Under the pieces are notes generated by a model. The model ran no database searches. It was not told where the DNA came from and saw nothing but the letters and a program-made list of their open reading frames with translations. Below are positions 16,418-23,914 of a stretch of 64,000 nucleotides of DNA, piece after piece. The translations under genes were made by a program, and so were the position numbers. The stretch covers positions 1,736,001-1,800,000 of the forward strand of contig NZ_CP077092.1 in assembly GCF_014268585.2 (NCBI RefSeq). Reading direction: 5' to 3'. The DNA is from Pseudomonas iranensis (GTDB lineage Bacteria; Pseudomonadota; Gammaproteobacteria; Pseudomonadales; Pseudomonadaceae). The number at the start of each line of letters is the position of its first letter. Within the stretch, counting starts at the first letter, position 1.

Positions 16418-17596
16418 TTATTTGGAAAGAAACCGCATCCCTTCTTCAAGCCCGCGCAGCGTTAGCGGATACATCTGATCCTCGATCAGATCGCGGACGA
16501 TGTTGGTCGACGAGGTATAGCCCCACGTGTCCTTCGGATACGGATTGATCCAGATGAGCTTCTTGTATTTCTCCATGAAGCGCTGCATCCACACGTAACC
16601 CGGCTCTTCGTTCCAGTGCTCGACACTGCCGCCAGCCTGGGTGATTTCGTAGGGCGCCATGGCGGCGTCGCCGATGAAGATCACTTTGTAGTCGGCGCCG
16701 TACTTGTGCAGCAGATCCTGGGTCGAAGTGCGTTCGGAAGTGCGGCGCATGTTGTTCTTCCACACTGATTCATAAATGAAGTTGTGAAAGTAGAAGTACT
16801 CCAAGTGCTTGAACTCGGTCTTGCAGGCCGAGAACAATTCCTCACAGATCTTCACGTGCGCGTCCATCGAGCCGCCGATGTCGAACAACAGCAACAGCTT
16901 CACCGTGTTGCGCCGTTCCGGGCGCATCTGGATATTCAGCAGGCCGGCGTCCTTGGCGGTGTGGTCGATGGTGCCGTCGATGTCGAGTTCTTCTGCGGCA
17001 CCTTGGCGGGCGAACTTGCGCAAACGACGCAGGGCGACCTTGATGTTGCGCGTGCCCAGTTCCACCGAATCGTCGAGGTTCTTGTACTCGCGCTGATCCC
17101 AGACCTTGACCGCTTTGCCCTGACGCTTGCCGGCGTCGCCAACCCGGATGCCTTCAGGGTTGAAACCGCCGGAGCCGAACGGGCTGGTGCCGCCGGTGCC
17201 AATCCACTTGTTGCCGCCGGCGTGGCGTTCTTTCTGTTCTTCCAGACGCTTCTTGAATTCCTCGATGAGTTTGTCCAGCCCGCCAAGGGACTGGATCTGC
17301 GCGCGTTCTTCGTCGCTCAGCGAGCGCTCGAATTCCTTGCGTAGCCAGTCCTCGGGAATCAGCGCCTGCAAGTGGTCGTCGAGTTTCTCCAGGCCATTGA
17401 AGTAGGCGCCAAACGCGCGGTCGAACTTGTCGAAATGGCGTTCGTCCTTCACCAGAATCGCCCGCGACAAGTAATAGAACTCGTCCATGTCGGCGAAGGT
17501 CACGCGCTGTTTCAGCGCGTTGATCAGGTCGAGCAGCTCGCGCACCGATACCGGTACCTTGGCTGCACGCATTTCGTTGAACAGGTTGAGCAACAT
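16418..17596 (-). CDS. VWA domain protein, CoxE-like, partner of MoxR ATPase
   Basis: 392 aa. The von Willebrand A-type domain lies in the C-terminal half: KLLLLFDIGGSMDAHVKICEE near 228 corresponds to the MIDAS strand, with DIGGS replacing the classic DxSxS (Gly in place of the first Ser), as in the CoxE-like subgroup. The middle (residues 100-165) is charged and Gly-rich (KERHAGGNKW). It is 12 nt downstream of the MoxR gene in one operon. MoxR-VWA pairs act as chaperone-like cofactor-insertion or complex-assembly systems; the client here is unknown. Confidence 0.85.
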   Translation of the reverse strand: MLLNLFNEMRAAKVPVSVRELLDLINALKQRVTFADMDEFYYLSRAILVKDERHFDKFDRAFGAYFNGLEKLDDHLQALIPEDWLRKEFERSLSDEERAQIQSLGGLDKLIEEFKKRLEEQKERHAGGNKWIGTGGTSPFGSGGFNPEGIRVGDAGKRQGKAVKVWDQREYKNLDDSVELGTRNIKVALRRLRKFARQGAAEELDIDGTIDHTAKDAGLLNIQMRPERRNTVKLLLLFDIGGSMDAHVKICEELFSACKTEFKHLEYFYFHNFIYESVWKNNMRRTSERTSTQDLLHKYGADYKVIFIGDAAMAPYEITQAGGSVEHWNEEPGYVWMQRFMEKYKKLIWINPYPKDTWGYTSSTNIVRDLIEDQMYPLTLRGLEEGMRFLSK

Positions 17597-17608
17597 GGCA
17601 GCGGCCTC

Positions 17609-18454
17609 TTAGCGGGTGCCGCGCCGGCTCATGAACGCCAGGCGCTCAAGCAGTTGCACGTCCTGTTCGTTCTTCACCAGTGCACCTGCCAGTGGCGGGA
17701 TGGCTTTGGTCGGATCGCGCTCGCGCAGCACCGCTTCGCCGATGTTGTCGGCCATCAGCAGTTTCAGCCAGTCGACCAGTTCCGAGGTTGAAGGCTTTTT
17801 CTTCAGGCCCGGTACCTTGCGCACGTCGAAGAACACGTCGAGCGCTTCGCTGACCAAGTCCTTCTTGATGTCCGGGTAATGCACATCGACGATTTTCTGC
17901 AGGGTAGTGCGGTCGGGGAAAGCGATGTAGTGGAAGAAGCAGCGGCGCAGGAAGGCGTCCGGCAGCTCTTTCTCGTTGTTGGAAGTAATGATGATGATCG
18001 GGCGTTTCTTGGCCTTGATGGTCTCGTCGATCTCGTAAACGTAGAACTCCATCTTGTCGAGTTCTTGCAACAGGTCGTTGGGGAATTCGATGTCGGCCTT
18101 GTCGATTTCGTCGATCAGCAGAATCACCCGCTCCTCGGACTCGAAGGCTTCCCAGAGCTTGCCTTTCTTCAAGTAGTTACGCACGTCGTGGACTTTTTCA
18201 TTGCCCAGCTGCGAGTCGCGCAAACGGCTGACCGCGTCGTACTCGTACAGACCCTGATGGGCCTTGGTGGTGGATTTGATGTGCCAGGTGATCAGCTTGG
18301 CACCGAACGACTCGGCCAGTTGCTCGGCGAGCATGGTCTTGCCGGTGCCCGGCTCACCCTTGACCAGCAGCGGCCGTTCCAGAGTGATGGCGGCATTGAC
18401 CGCCAGCTTCAGGTCATCGGTGGCGACGTAGGCCTGGGTGCCTTCGAACTTCAT
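17609..18454 (-). CDS. MoxR-family AAA+ ATPase
   Basis: 281 aa. Walker A GEPGTGKT (about 35-42), Walker B VILLIDEIDKAD (near 110), sensor ITSNNEKELPDAFLRR with the arginine finger region near 165. This places it in the MoxR group (helix-2-insert AAA+). ATG 18454 is chosen over TTG two codons earlier since GAGGA lies about 8-10 nt upstream. First gene of a two-gene operon with the VWA protein. Confidence 0.9.
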   Translation of the reverse strand: MKFEGTQAYVATDDLKLAVNAAITLERPLLVKGEPGTGKTMLAEQLAESFGAKLITWHIKSTTKAHQGLYEYDAVSRLRDSQLGNEKVHDVRNYLKKGKLWEAFESEERVILLIDEIDKADIEFPNDLLQELDKMEFYVYEIDETIKAKKRPIIIITSNNEKELPDAFLRRCFFHYIAFPDRTTLQKIVDVHYPDIKKDLVSEALDVFFDVRKVPGLKKKPSTSELVDWLKLLMADNIGEAVLRERDPTKAIPPLAGALVKNEQDVQLLERLAFMSRRGTR

Positions 18455-18561
18455 CTGCAAATCCTCGAACGGTAACGCTGACCTTACGGGCAGGGCGGGG
18501 CGAAATAATCGGATACCCGACTATAACGCGCACGCCGGTCGACTGTGAACGCAGACGGCTT

Positions 18562-18576
18562 ATTCAGTCTCTGAAT
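18562..18576. promoter_or_regulatory. Palindrome ATTCAG-TCT-CTGAAT upstream of the DUF4160 pair
   Basis: Perfect 6-bp inverted repeat with a 3-nt spacer, 78 nt before the DUF4160 start. It is AT-richer than its surroundings. Its role as an operator is inference. Confidence 0.4.
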
Positions 18577-18623
18577 GGAGCGTCACATGTTGACTCAGTC
18601 TCGGCGGATGGCCAGTATTCCGG

Positions 18624-18642
18624 TATCGCCGATTTGGCGATA
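18624..18642. promoter_or_regulatory. Palindrome TATCGCC-GATTT-GGCGATA just upstream of the DUF4160 gene
   Basis: Perfect 7-bp inverted repeat with a 5-nt spacer ending 11 nt before the ATG at 18654, overlapping where the ribosome site would be. It could be an operator for the HTH protein encoded by the second gene, or an mRNA hairpin masking the start. Confidence 0.45.
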
Positions 18643-18653
18643 GCTTTCGATCC

Positions 18654-18884
18654 ATGTCTACTAAATACCGATTTCGCGATAAATACCGCATACAGCTGCG
18701 TGAGAAAGATCACCCACCGCCCCATGTCCACCTGACCGGTGGCGGCGTTGACGTGATGCTCAGCCTGGAAACGATTGAAGTCTTGATGGGCAAGGCACCG
18801 CCGCTGATCGTTAAAGAAGCGTTGGCTTGGGTGGGTGCACATCATGCGCAACTACTGGAGGACTGGAAACGATGTTACCCATGA
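18654..18884 (+). CDS. DUF4160 protein, first gene of a possible toxin-antitoxin-like pair
   Basis: 76 aa. FRIQLREKDHPPPHVHLTGG-type core (KDHPPPHVHL at 18-27) is the defining DUF4160 motif; the protein is small and basic/His-rich. There is no strong ribosome site before ATG 18654, where a palindrome ends 11 nt upstream. It overlaps the next gene by 13 nt. DUF4160 genes are frequently found next to DUF2442 genes, an arrangement that has prompted toxin-antitoxin predictions; I know of no firm biochemical role. The function stated is therefore inference from gene size, overlap and context. Confidence 0.8.
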   Translation: MSTKYRFRDKYRIQLREKDHPPPHVHLTGGGVDVMLSLETIEVLMGKAPPLIVKEALAWVGAHHAQLLEDWKRCYP

Positions 18885-19369
18885 AACGGCCGCGTCTGCG
18901 ATCTGCGCACGTTCTGTCGGATTTCAGGTTGGCACTGACATTTATCAATGGTCAGGAACTGACAGTTGATTTGGGGATGGATATTCATACTTATCCAGGT
19001 CTGCGGACACTGCTTGATCGCGAAGTCTTTGCGACTGCCGCAGTCGGAGACGAGGGTTGGATCGTTGAATGGATTGAACCCGACGTACAGATCGGTGCAG
19101 ACACCTTGTATATGGATGCGCTAGCGCAAAATGCCCAGGATGAGAACACGCGCATTTTTATCGATTGGCGCGCCCGTACCGGACTTTCTCTCAATGATGC
19201 GGCCGAAGCGCTCGGTGTGAGCGCTCGCAGCATCAGCCGTTACAGCAATGGGCGTGAAGCAGTGCCACGTTCTTTGGCGTTGGCCTGTCTGGGCTGGGAT
19301 TCGCTGCAACAGCGTTCATCGATAGCGGCCGAAGACACAGGTCGATATGTCGTCAACCGCAAAACTTAA
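18872..19369 (+). CDS. DUF2442 domain fused to a helix-turn-helix
   Basis: 165 aa. Residues 1-75 are DUF2442 (SDFRLALTFINGQELTVDLG, then LRTLLDREVFATAAVGDEG). Residues about 105-145 form an HTH: ARTGLSLNDAAEALGVSARSISRYSNGREAVPRSLAL, the Cro/C1-like helix pattern (A..LGVS.RSISRY). ATG 18872 is picked for the GGAGG 10 nt upstream; ATG 18881 is the alternative. The 13-nt overlap with DUF4160 suggests coupled translation. The DNA-binding part makes autoregulation through the upstream palindromes plausible. Confidence 0.8.
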   Translation: MLPMKRPRLRSAHVLSDFRLALTFINGQELTVDLGMDIHTYPGLRTLLDREVFATAAVGDEGWIVEWIEPDVQIGADTLYMDALAQNAQDENTRIFIDWRARTGLSLNDAAEALGVSARSISRYSNGREAVPRSLALACLGWDSLQQRSSIAAEDTGRYVVNRKT

Positions 19370-20442
19370 TCCTCATCCGGCTTCGGCCGTTCGTACCGCG
19401 CATTGAATGCCTGGATGAAGCCATTGCGCAAAATCTGCAAAAACGCTTCGAAGGCGTTGACGTTCTGCTGGTGAACATTGCCGCTGAGTTCAACACGGGT
19501 GGCGAACTGGTTTTTGTTCTGGTTCTTCAGCACGGTCTCGGTGCCGCCGACCAGTGCTTCCCAGATTGAGCGGAACAGGCCTTTGTTCTTGTTTTCGACG
19601 TCTTGCTGCCAGTTGAATACGTCGACGTCGCGCAGCAGGGGTTTGATGTAGCCGGTGAGTCGGGCTTTCTCTGCCTTGGCTTCGATAACCACATCGCCGT
19701 GGCCGGCGTTGAAGTCGAATTTGCCGTAGGCGGCGGCGAAGTCGTTCATGCGTTTGAGCTCGATGTCACGGGCGCGCAGGCGGAATTCGAAGTCTTCGAA
19801 GTTGCTCAATGGATCGAAGGTGGCGGTGGTTTCCAATGGCGCGTGGCCCAGCAGCAACGCCTTGCCTTCAAAGCGCGCGTCGCGCTTGCCTTCCTTGTCG
19901 ACCACATTGGTCAGGTTATAGATGCTGGCGTTGACGTTGCTGGCGTTCATGTTCACCGGCGGCTTGGAATTGAAGTTGCGGAACGTGATACGGCCATCGT
20001 TGATCTGCACTTCATCGAGGGTGATCGGCAGCAGCTTGCCCAACTGCTCACGCCAGTCGGTGCCCTGACCGGTCTGCGAGTTCTGCTTGTTGGGGCCACC
20101 GTCGACGAAGTTGATTTCGGGATTGAGGAATTGCACCTGCGCGACCACGGCATGGTCGTACCACAGCGAATGCCAGCTTACCGACAGGTCGATCAACGGC
20201 GCATCGACGAACGGCACCGGTACTTTGCCGTCGACCTTGACGATCTTCAGGCCGTTGATTTTATAGGCGCCACGCCACAGCGCGAGATCAACATCGGTGA
20301 TCTGGCCACGGTAATCACCCATGTCCGCGAGTTTGTCATTGAGGTAGTCGCGTACCAGATAGGGCAGGGCGAAATGCAGGGCGACCAGCAGCACCACGAC
20401 ACCCGTCAGGGTCCAGAGCGGCCAGCTGTAACGACGTTTCAT
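19366..20442 (-). CDS. DUF748 (AsmA-like) membrane-anchored protein
   Basis: 358 aa. An N-terminal signal anchor ([24 protein letters not shown], 6-29) followed by a beta-rich periplasmic region; [21 protein letters not shown] and [18 protein letters not shown] are typical DUF748/AsmA repeats. AsmA-like proteins are thought to move phospholipid or assist outer-membrane assembly; this is a short single-module member. It converges on the DUF2442 gene with a shared TTAA at the two stops. Confidence 0.8.
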   Translation of the reverse strand: MKRRYSWPLWTLTGVVVLLVALHFALPYLVRDYLNDKLADMGDYRGQITDVDLALWRGAYKINGLKIVKVDGKVPVPFVDAPLIDLSVSWHSLWYDHAVVAQVQFLNPEINFVDGGPNKQNSQTGQGTDWREQLGKLLPITLDEVQINDGRITFRNFNSKPPVNMNASNVNASIYNLTNVVDKEGKRDARFEGKALLLGHAPLETTATFDPLSNFEDFEFRLRARDIELKRMNDFAAAYGKFDFNAGHGDVVIEAKAEKARLTGYIKPLLRDVDVFNWQQDVENKNKGLFRSIWEALVGGTETVLKNQNKNQFATRVELSGNVHQQNVNAFEAFLQILRNGFIQAFNARYERPKPDED

Positions 20443-20583
20443 GCCATTGTTCCTTCAAGAGTGTGGCTTGACGATTCAAAGCGATTGACTCCGCGCGTTT
20501 GCAGACGTTCGACCCGACTGGACTGTGATCGGCAACGGGCTTACCTTGGAAGGCTGAATTCAACGCTGCATAAGGACCCAGCC

Positions 20584-21558
20584 ATGAGCCGTATTTACGC
20601 TGACAACGCCCATTCCATCGGTAATACGCCGCTGGTCCAGATCAACCGCATCGCGCCGCGCGGGGTCACGATCCTGGCCAAGATCGAGGGGCGCAACCCC
20701 GGTTACTCGGTCAAATGCCGAATCGGCGCCAACATGATCTGGGACGCCGAAAGCAGCGGCAGACTCAAGCCGGGCATGACCATTGTCGAGCCGACTTCCG
20801 GTAATACCGGTATCGGTCTGGCCTTCGTTGCCGCTGCGCGTGGCTATAAGTTGATGCTGACCATGCCGGCGTCGATGAGCATCGAGCGCCGCAAGGTTCT
20901 GAAAGCCTTGGGCGCGGAACTGGTGTTGACCGAGCCGGCCAAGGGCATGAAGGGCGCCATCGAGAAAGCTGCGGAAATCGTCGCCAGCGATGCCGACAAA
21001 TACTTCATGCCGGCGCAGTTCGATAACCCGGCCAACCCGGCAATTCATGAGAAGACCACCGGCCCGGAAATCTGGAACGACACCGACGGCGCCGTGGATG
21101 TGCTGGTGGCTGGCGTAGGTACCGGTGGAACCATTACCGGTGTCTCGCGGTATATCAAGAACACCGCCGGGAAACCGATTCTGTCGGTGGCCGTCGAGCC
21201 GGCGTCTTCGCCAGTGATTACGCAAGCGTTGGCCGGTGCCGAGATCAAGCCGAGCCCGCACAAGATTCAGGGCATTGGCGCCGGTTTTGTGCCGAAGAAT
21301 CTTGATCTGTCGATGGTCGATCGCGTCGAACAGGTGACCGATGAAGAATCCAAGGCCATGGCTTTGCGCCTGATGCAGGAAGAGGGGATTTTGTGCGGGA
21401 TTTCCTGCGGTGCTGCCATGGCGGTGGCGGTGCGTCTGGCGGAGAAACCAGAGATGCAGGGCAAAACCATCGTCGTGGTGCTGCCGGATTCGGGCGAGCG
21501 TTATCTGTCGAGCATGTTGTTCAGTGACCTGTTCACGGAGCAGGAGAACCAGCAGTAA
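20584..21558 (+). CDS. cysK: O-acetylserine sulfhydrylase A (cysteine synthase)
   Basis: 324 aa, full length. PLP-binding Lys44 lies in [15 protein letters not shown], the acetylserine-binding loop TSGNTG at 71-76, and the phosphate-binding [10 protein letters not shown] near 180. The C-terminal [11 protein letters not shown] is typical of CysK. It makes cysteine from O-acetylserine and sulfide with PLP. The frame is open for 980 nt upstream as antisense of DUF748; ATG 20584, with AAGGA 8-9 nt before it, gives the family N-terminus. Confidence 0.95.
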   Translation: MSRIYADNAHSIGNTPLVQINRIAPRGVTILAKIEGRNPGYSVKCRIGANMIWDAESSGRLKPGMTIVEPTSGNTGIGLAFVAAARGYKLMLTMPASMSIERRKVLKALGAELVLTEPAKGMKGAIEKAAEIVASDADKYFMPAQFDNPANPAIHEKTTGPEIWNDTDGAVDVLVAGVGTGGTITGVSRYIKNTAGKPILSVAVEPASSPVITQALAGAEIKPSPHKIQGIGAGFVPKNLDLSMVDRVEQVTDEESKAMALRLMQEEGILCGISCGAAMAVAVRLAEKPEMQGKTIVVVLPDSGERYLSSMLFSDLFTEQENQQ

Positions 21559-21742
21559 GCCTGTTGATTCATGTCAGCCAAGGTTCAGGCGCCGCATGTT
21601 AATAAAGGCTTTGTTGCGTAATGCTTAACACTGAATCTTGTGGCAGGCGGGTTTTTCCCGGAGCCGGTAGTGTTTATCATGGCCGGCTGCCATGCCGGGA
21701 AAAGGGCATTGCGCAGCGTTGTCTTTATTCAAGGAGTTGTTG

Positions 21743-22681
21743 ATGACCGTTTCGTTTGCCGCCAAGGCGTTTGTGCTGTTGCTGTTCCTGGGCAGCACGC
21801 TCTATGTGCATTTGCGCGGCAAGGCGCGTTTGCCGGTACTGCGTCAGTTCGTCAACCATTCGGCGCTGTTCGCCCCATATAACGCTTTGATGTACCTGTT
21901 CTCCGCAGTGCCTTCCAGACCGTATCTGGATCGCAGCAAGTTTCCGGAACTGGATGTGCTGCGCGACAACTGGGAGACCATCCGCGACGAAGCCATGCAT
22001 CTGTTTGACGAGGGCTACATTCGCGCCGCCGAGAAGAACAACGACGCCGGTTTCGGTTCCTTTTTCAAGAAAGGCTGGAAGCGTTTCTATCTGAAGTGGT
22101 ACGACAAACCGCTGCCATCGGCCGAAGCGCTGTGCCCGAAAACCGTGGCTCTGGTCAGTGCCATACCTAACGTCAAGGGTGCGATGTTTGCACTGCTGCC
22201 GGGCGGCAGTCATCTCAACCCGCACCGTGACCCGTTCGCCGGCTCCCTGCGTTATCACCTCGGCCTGTCGACACCCAACTCCGACGATTGCCGGATCTTC
22301 GTCGACGGCCAGATTTACGCCTGGCGCGACGGCGATGATGTGATGTTCGACGAGACCTATGTGCACTGGGTCAAGAATGAAACTGATCAGACTCGCGTCA
22401 TTCTGTTCTGCGATGTCGAGCGTCCGCTGAGCAACCGCGTGATGACCCGCATCAATCGCTTCATTAGTGGCTGGCTCGGCCGCGCCACCGCGCCGCAGAA
22501 TCTCGACGACGAACGCGTTGGCGGCATCAACCAGGCTTATGCCTGGAGCAAGAACTTCAGCGACCGTTTCAGCGGCGTGGTCAAGCAGTGGAAGCGCCGG
22601 CATCCCAAGGCCTACCGCGTAATGCGCCCGGTGCTGGCGGTGCTGGTGCTCACCTTGCTGGGGTATTGGTTGTTTGGTTGA
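21743..22681 (+). CDS. lpxO: LpxO-type lipid A 2-hydroxylase (Asp/Asn beta-hydroxylase fold)
   Basis: 312 aa. An N-terminal membrane helix (FAAKAFVLLLFLGSTLYVHL) and a C-terminal helix (VLAVLVLTLLGYWLF) flank a 2-oxoglutarate/Fe(II) dioxygenase core: HLNPHRDPFAGSLRYHLGL (iron His/Asp region, near 166) and FDETYVHWVKNETDQTRVIL (second His and 2-OG Arg, near 210). LpxO hydroxylates the secondary laurate of lipid A. ATG 21743 has AAGGAGTTGTTG upstream. A strong terminator follows. Confidence 0.88.
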   Translation: MTVSFAAKAFVLLLFLGSTLYVHLRGKARLPVLRQFVNHSALFAPYNALMYLFSAVPSRPYLDRSKFPELDVLRDNWETIRDEAMHLFDEGYIRAAEKNNDAGFGSFFKKGWKRFYLKWYDKPLPSAEALCPKTVALVSAIPNVKGAMFALLPGGSHLNPHRDPFAGSLRYHLGLSTPNSDDCRIFVDGQIYAWRDGDDVMFDETYVHWVKNETDQTRVILFCDVERPLSNRVMTRINRFISGWLGRATAPQNLDDERVGGINQAYAWSKNFSDRFSGVVKQWKRRHPKAYRVMRPVLAVLVLTLLGYWLFG

Positions 22682-22696
22682 GGCTGGCTCAGAAAT

Positions 22697-22726
22697 AAAA
22701 AACCGCTCCTCAGGAGCGGTTTTTTC
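22697..22726. terminator. Bidirectional Rho-independent terminator
   Basis: AAAAAACCGCTCCT / AGGAGCGGTTTTTT: 8-bp GC stem with flanking A and T runs. It serves lpxO from the left and the small-ORF/GNAT operon from the right. Confidence 0.92.
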
Positions 22727-22925
22727 ACAATCGGCCAGCGGCCAGCACCGAGGGCTCATCTTCGATACCGGTGATCAGCAGTTGCAACAGACGCCGTTGA
22801 TTAGCGGTCAATTCATGATCAGCCAGTCTTTTGGTTTTCAGCGATCTGACCAATGCTTCGGGAGGTCTATGCTTCGCTTTTTTCATGTTGCCCCCCGGTT
22901 TGATCAGTAATTGATTGGCTTTCAC
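22725..22925 (-). CDS. Small protein downstream of GNAT, unknown
   Basis: 66 aa if translated from GTG 22925, which overlaps the GNAT stop as GTGA; 52 aa if from ATG 22886, which has a GGGGGG tract 4 nt upstream. The shorter form begins MKKAKHRPPEALVRSLK and is basic, with a leucine-rich helix (ANQRRLLQLLITGIED). No motif recognised. Reading frame, coupling and terminator placement support a real gene. Confidence 0.55.
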   Translation of the reverse strand: MKANQLLIKPGGNMKKAKHRPPEALVRSLKTKRLADHELTANQRRLLQLLITGIEDEPSVLAAGRL

Positions 22926-23467
22926 AGTACTGGATTCTCCAAGGTTTTGACAAGGCGGCCTTCGATGTCGTAGCTGAAACCCAGCTTCTGATAAACGGGT
23001 ATCGCACCGTCCAGCGGCTCTTGTATTTCGATAACATCGCAGCCAACGAAGTCCGCGTATTGCTCAATTACCATGATCGCTAGTAGTCCTATCCGATTTT
23101 TCAAAGGATGTGTTCCGCCAGGGCGCCCTTCCAATCTCACAACTCGTAATCTGCGTCGACTATTGTTCGGGTTTGCAAAACACAGGCCGCAGAGCTGCCC
23201 GTCGAACCAGATAGAGATGTCCAATGCGCGTGGTTCACGTGATTTCCAGGCGATGACTTCATGCCAGAAAAAGCAGGGTTCTTCCCATGTTTCAAAAGCA
23301 TTCAGCGCATGCCTGTTTATCGGTTCGAACCGAATGAGAGATAAATCCATAATCGAAGCGTCGGCCGCCTTAAGTTGGCCCTGTAAGCCGGCAATCTGCG
23401 AAGCGGCCCGCTTCCTCGCCTCTGACCGATAAACCTGATACCGCAAATACGTCCGTTCCCTTGGCAT
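22922..23467 (-). CDS. GNAT-family N-acetyltransferase
   Basis: 181 aa from ATG 23467 (MPRERTYLRYQVY). An N-terminal charged helix with RSEARKRAASQIAGLQGQLK (12-31, probable coiled coil) precedes a GNAT core: ISIWFDGQLCGLCFA strand, VVRLEGRPGGTHPLKNRIG loop near the acetyl-CoA site, and IPVYQKLGFSYD (C-terminal GNAT motif). The R/QxxGxG/A loop is degenerate (RPGGTHPLKNR), so activity is uncertain. Base composition is visibly less GC-rich than neighbours, hinting at acquired DNA. Paired with a small downstream ORF. Confidence 0.72.
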   Translation of the reverse strand: MPRERTYLRYQVYRSEARKRAASQIAGLQGQLKAADASIMDLSLIRFEPINRHALNAFETWEEPCFFWHEVIAWKSREPRALDISIWFDGQLCGLCFANPNNSRRRLRVVRLEGRPGGTHPLKNRIGLLAIMVIEQYADFVGCDVIEIQEPLDGAIPVYQKLGFSYDIEGRLVKTLENPVL

Positions 23468-23568
23468 ATGATCTCTTGCATTCCATGTCTCCTGACAATC
23501 CATTGCCGCCGCCAATCACCCTAATCATCCCGCCCCAAGCTGTCGCTACCGGCCCTTTGCCCAAGTCA

Positions 23569-23605
23569 TTGCAATCTGTGTCCCGGGCTGGTTATAGTCA
23601 GCCCG
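23569..23605 (+). promoter_or_regulatory. Sigma-70-like promoter embedded in an inverted repeat
   Basis: TTGCAA at 23569-23574 and TTATAG at 23592-23597 (17-nt spacing). The -10 hexamer sits at the centre of an inverted repeat CGGGCTG-GTTATAGT-CAGCCCG (23584-23605). A repressor at that site would block the promoter. It is 58 nt upstream of the small ORF start. Confidence 0.5.
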
Positions 23606-23655
23606 CCCGAGCCGCTGTGCTCGCGCTTTCATTTCTCCAATAAAGATCAGCATCC

Positions 23656-23820
23656 ATGCCTGCATCCCTCATCAACGCGGTAGTCGATTCAGCGGTCAAC
23701 GCTGGCGTCGTGCCGTGCGGGAATCAGCAGCCTGTGCAGATCAGTCATTACCCTCCACCTGTCAGTAGCACGCCGGTGTGCGCAGTCGTATCGCCGCCGG
23801 GCGTTGGCGTTCGGGGCTGA
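23656..23820 (+). CDS. Putative 54-aa protein, unknown function
   Basis: ATG 23656 to TGA 23820, translating as MPASLINAVVDSAVNAGVV... then PCGNQQPVQISHYPPPVSS and ending VSPPGVGVRG; two Cys, five Pro-rich turns, no signal peptide or membrane segment. The ribosome site (AAAGATCAGC) is poor. Support comes from a well-spaced promoter and the lack of any other gene in 447 nt. A TTCG-loop hairpin (CAGCTTCGGCTG, around 23871-23882) lies downstream. No family recognised. Confidence 0.4.
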   Translation: MPASLINAVVDSAVNAGVVPCGNQQPVQISHYPPPVSSTPVCAVVSPPGVGVRG

Positions 23821-23914
23821 TCGGCAGTTTCTGCTGCCCCCGCGCCCGCCAGAACAACCTACTGAATTTCAGCTTCGGCTGAGTTGGCTTCTTGCCTGAC
23901 TACAGGTGGTATTC

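Larger units (their letters stand above)
23468..23914. other. 447-nt interval between the GNAT and EamA genes
   Basis: Contents: the presumed GNAT promoter side (23468-23568), the palindrome-embedded promoter, the 54-aa ORF and a TTCG-loop hairpin before EamA. No REP element or recognised RNA gene. Confidence 0.5.

Noticed and set aside
18564..18851. 95-codon minus-strand frame over the DUF4160 gene
   Set aside because: Antisense to a recognisable DUF4160 domain, no support of its own.
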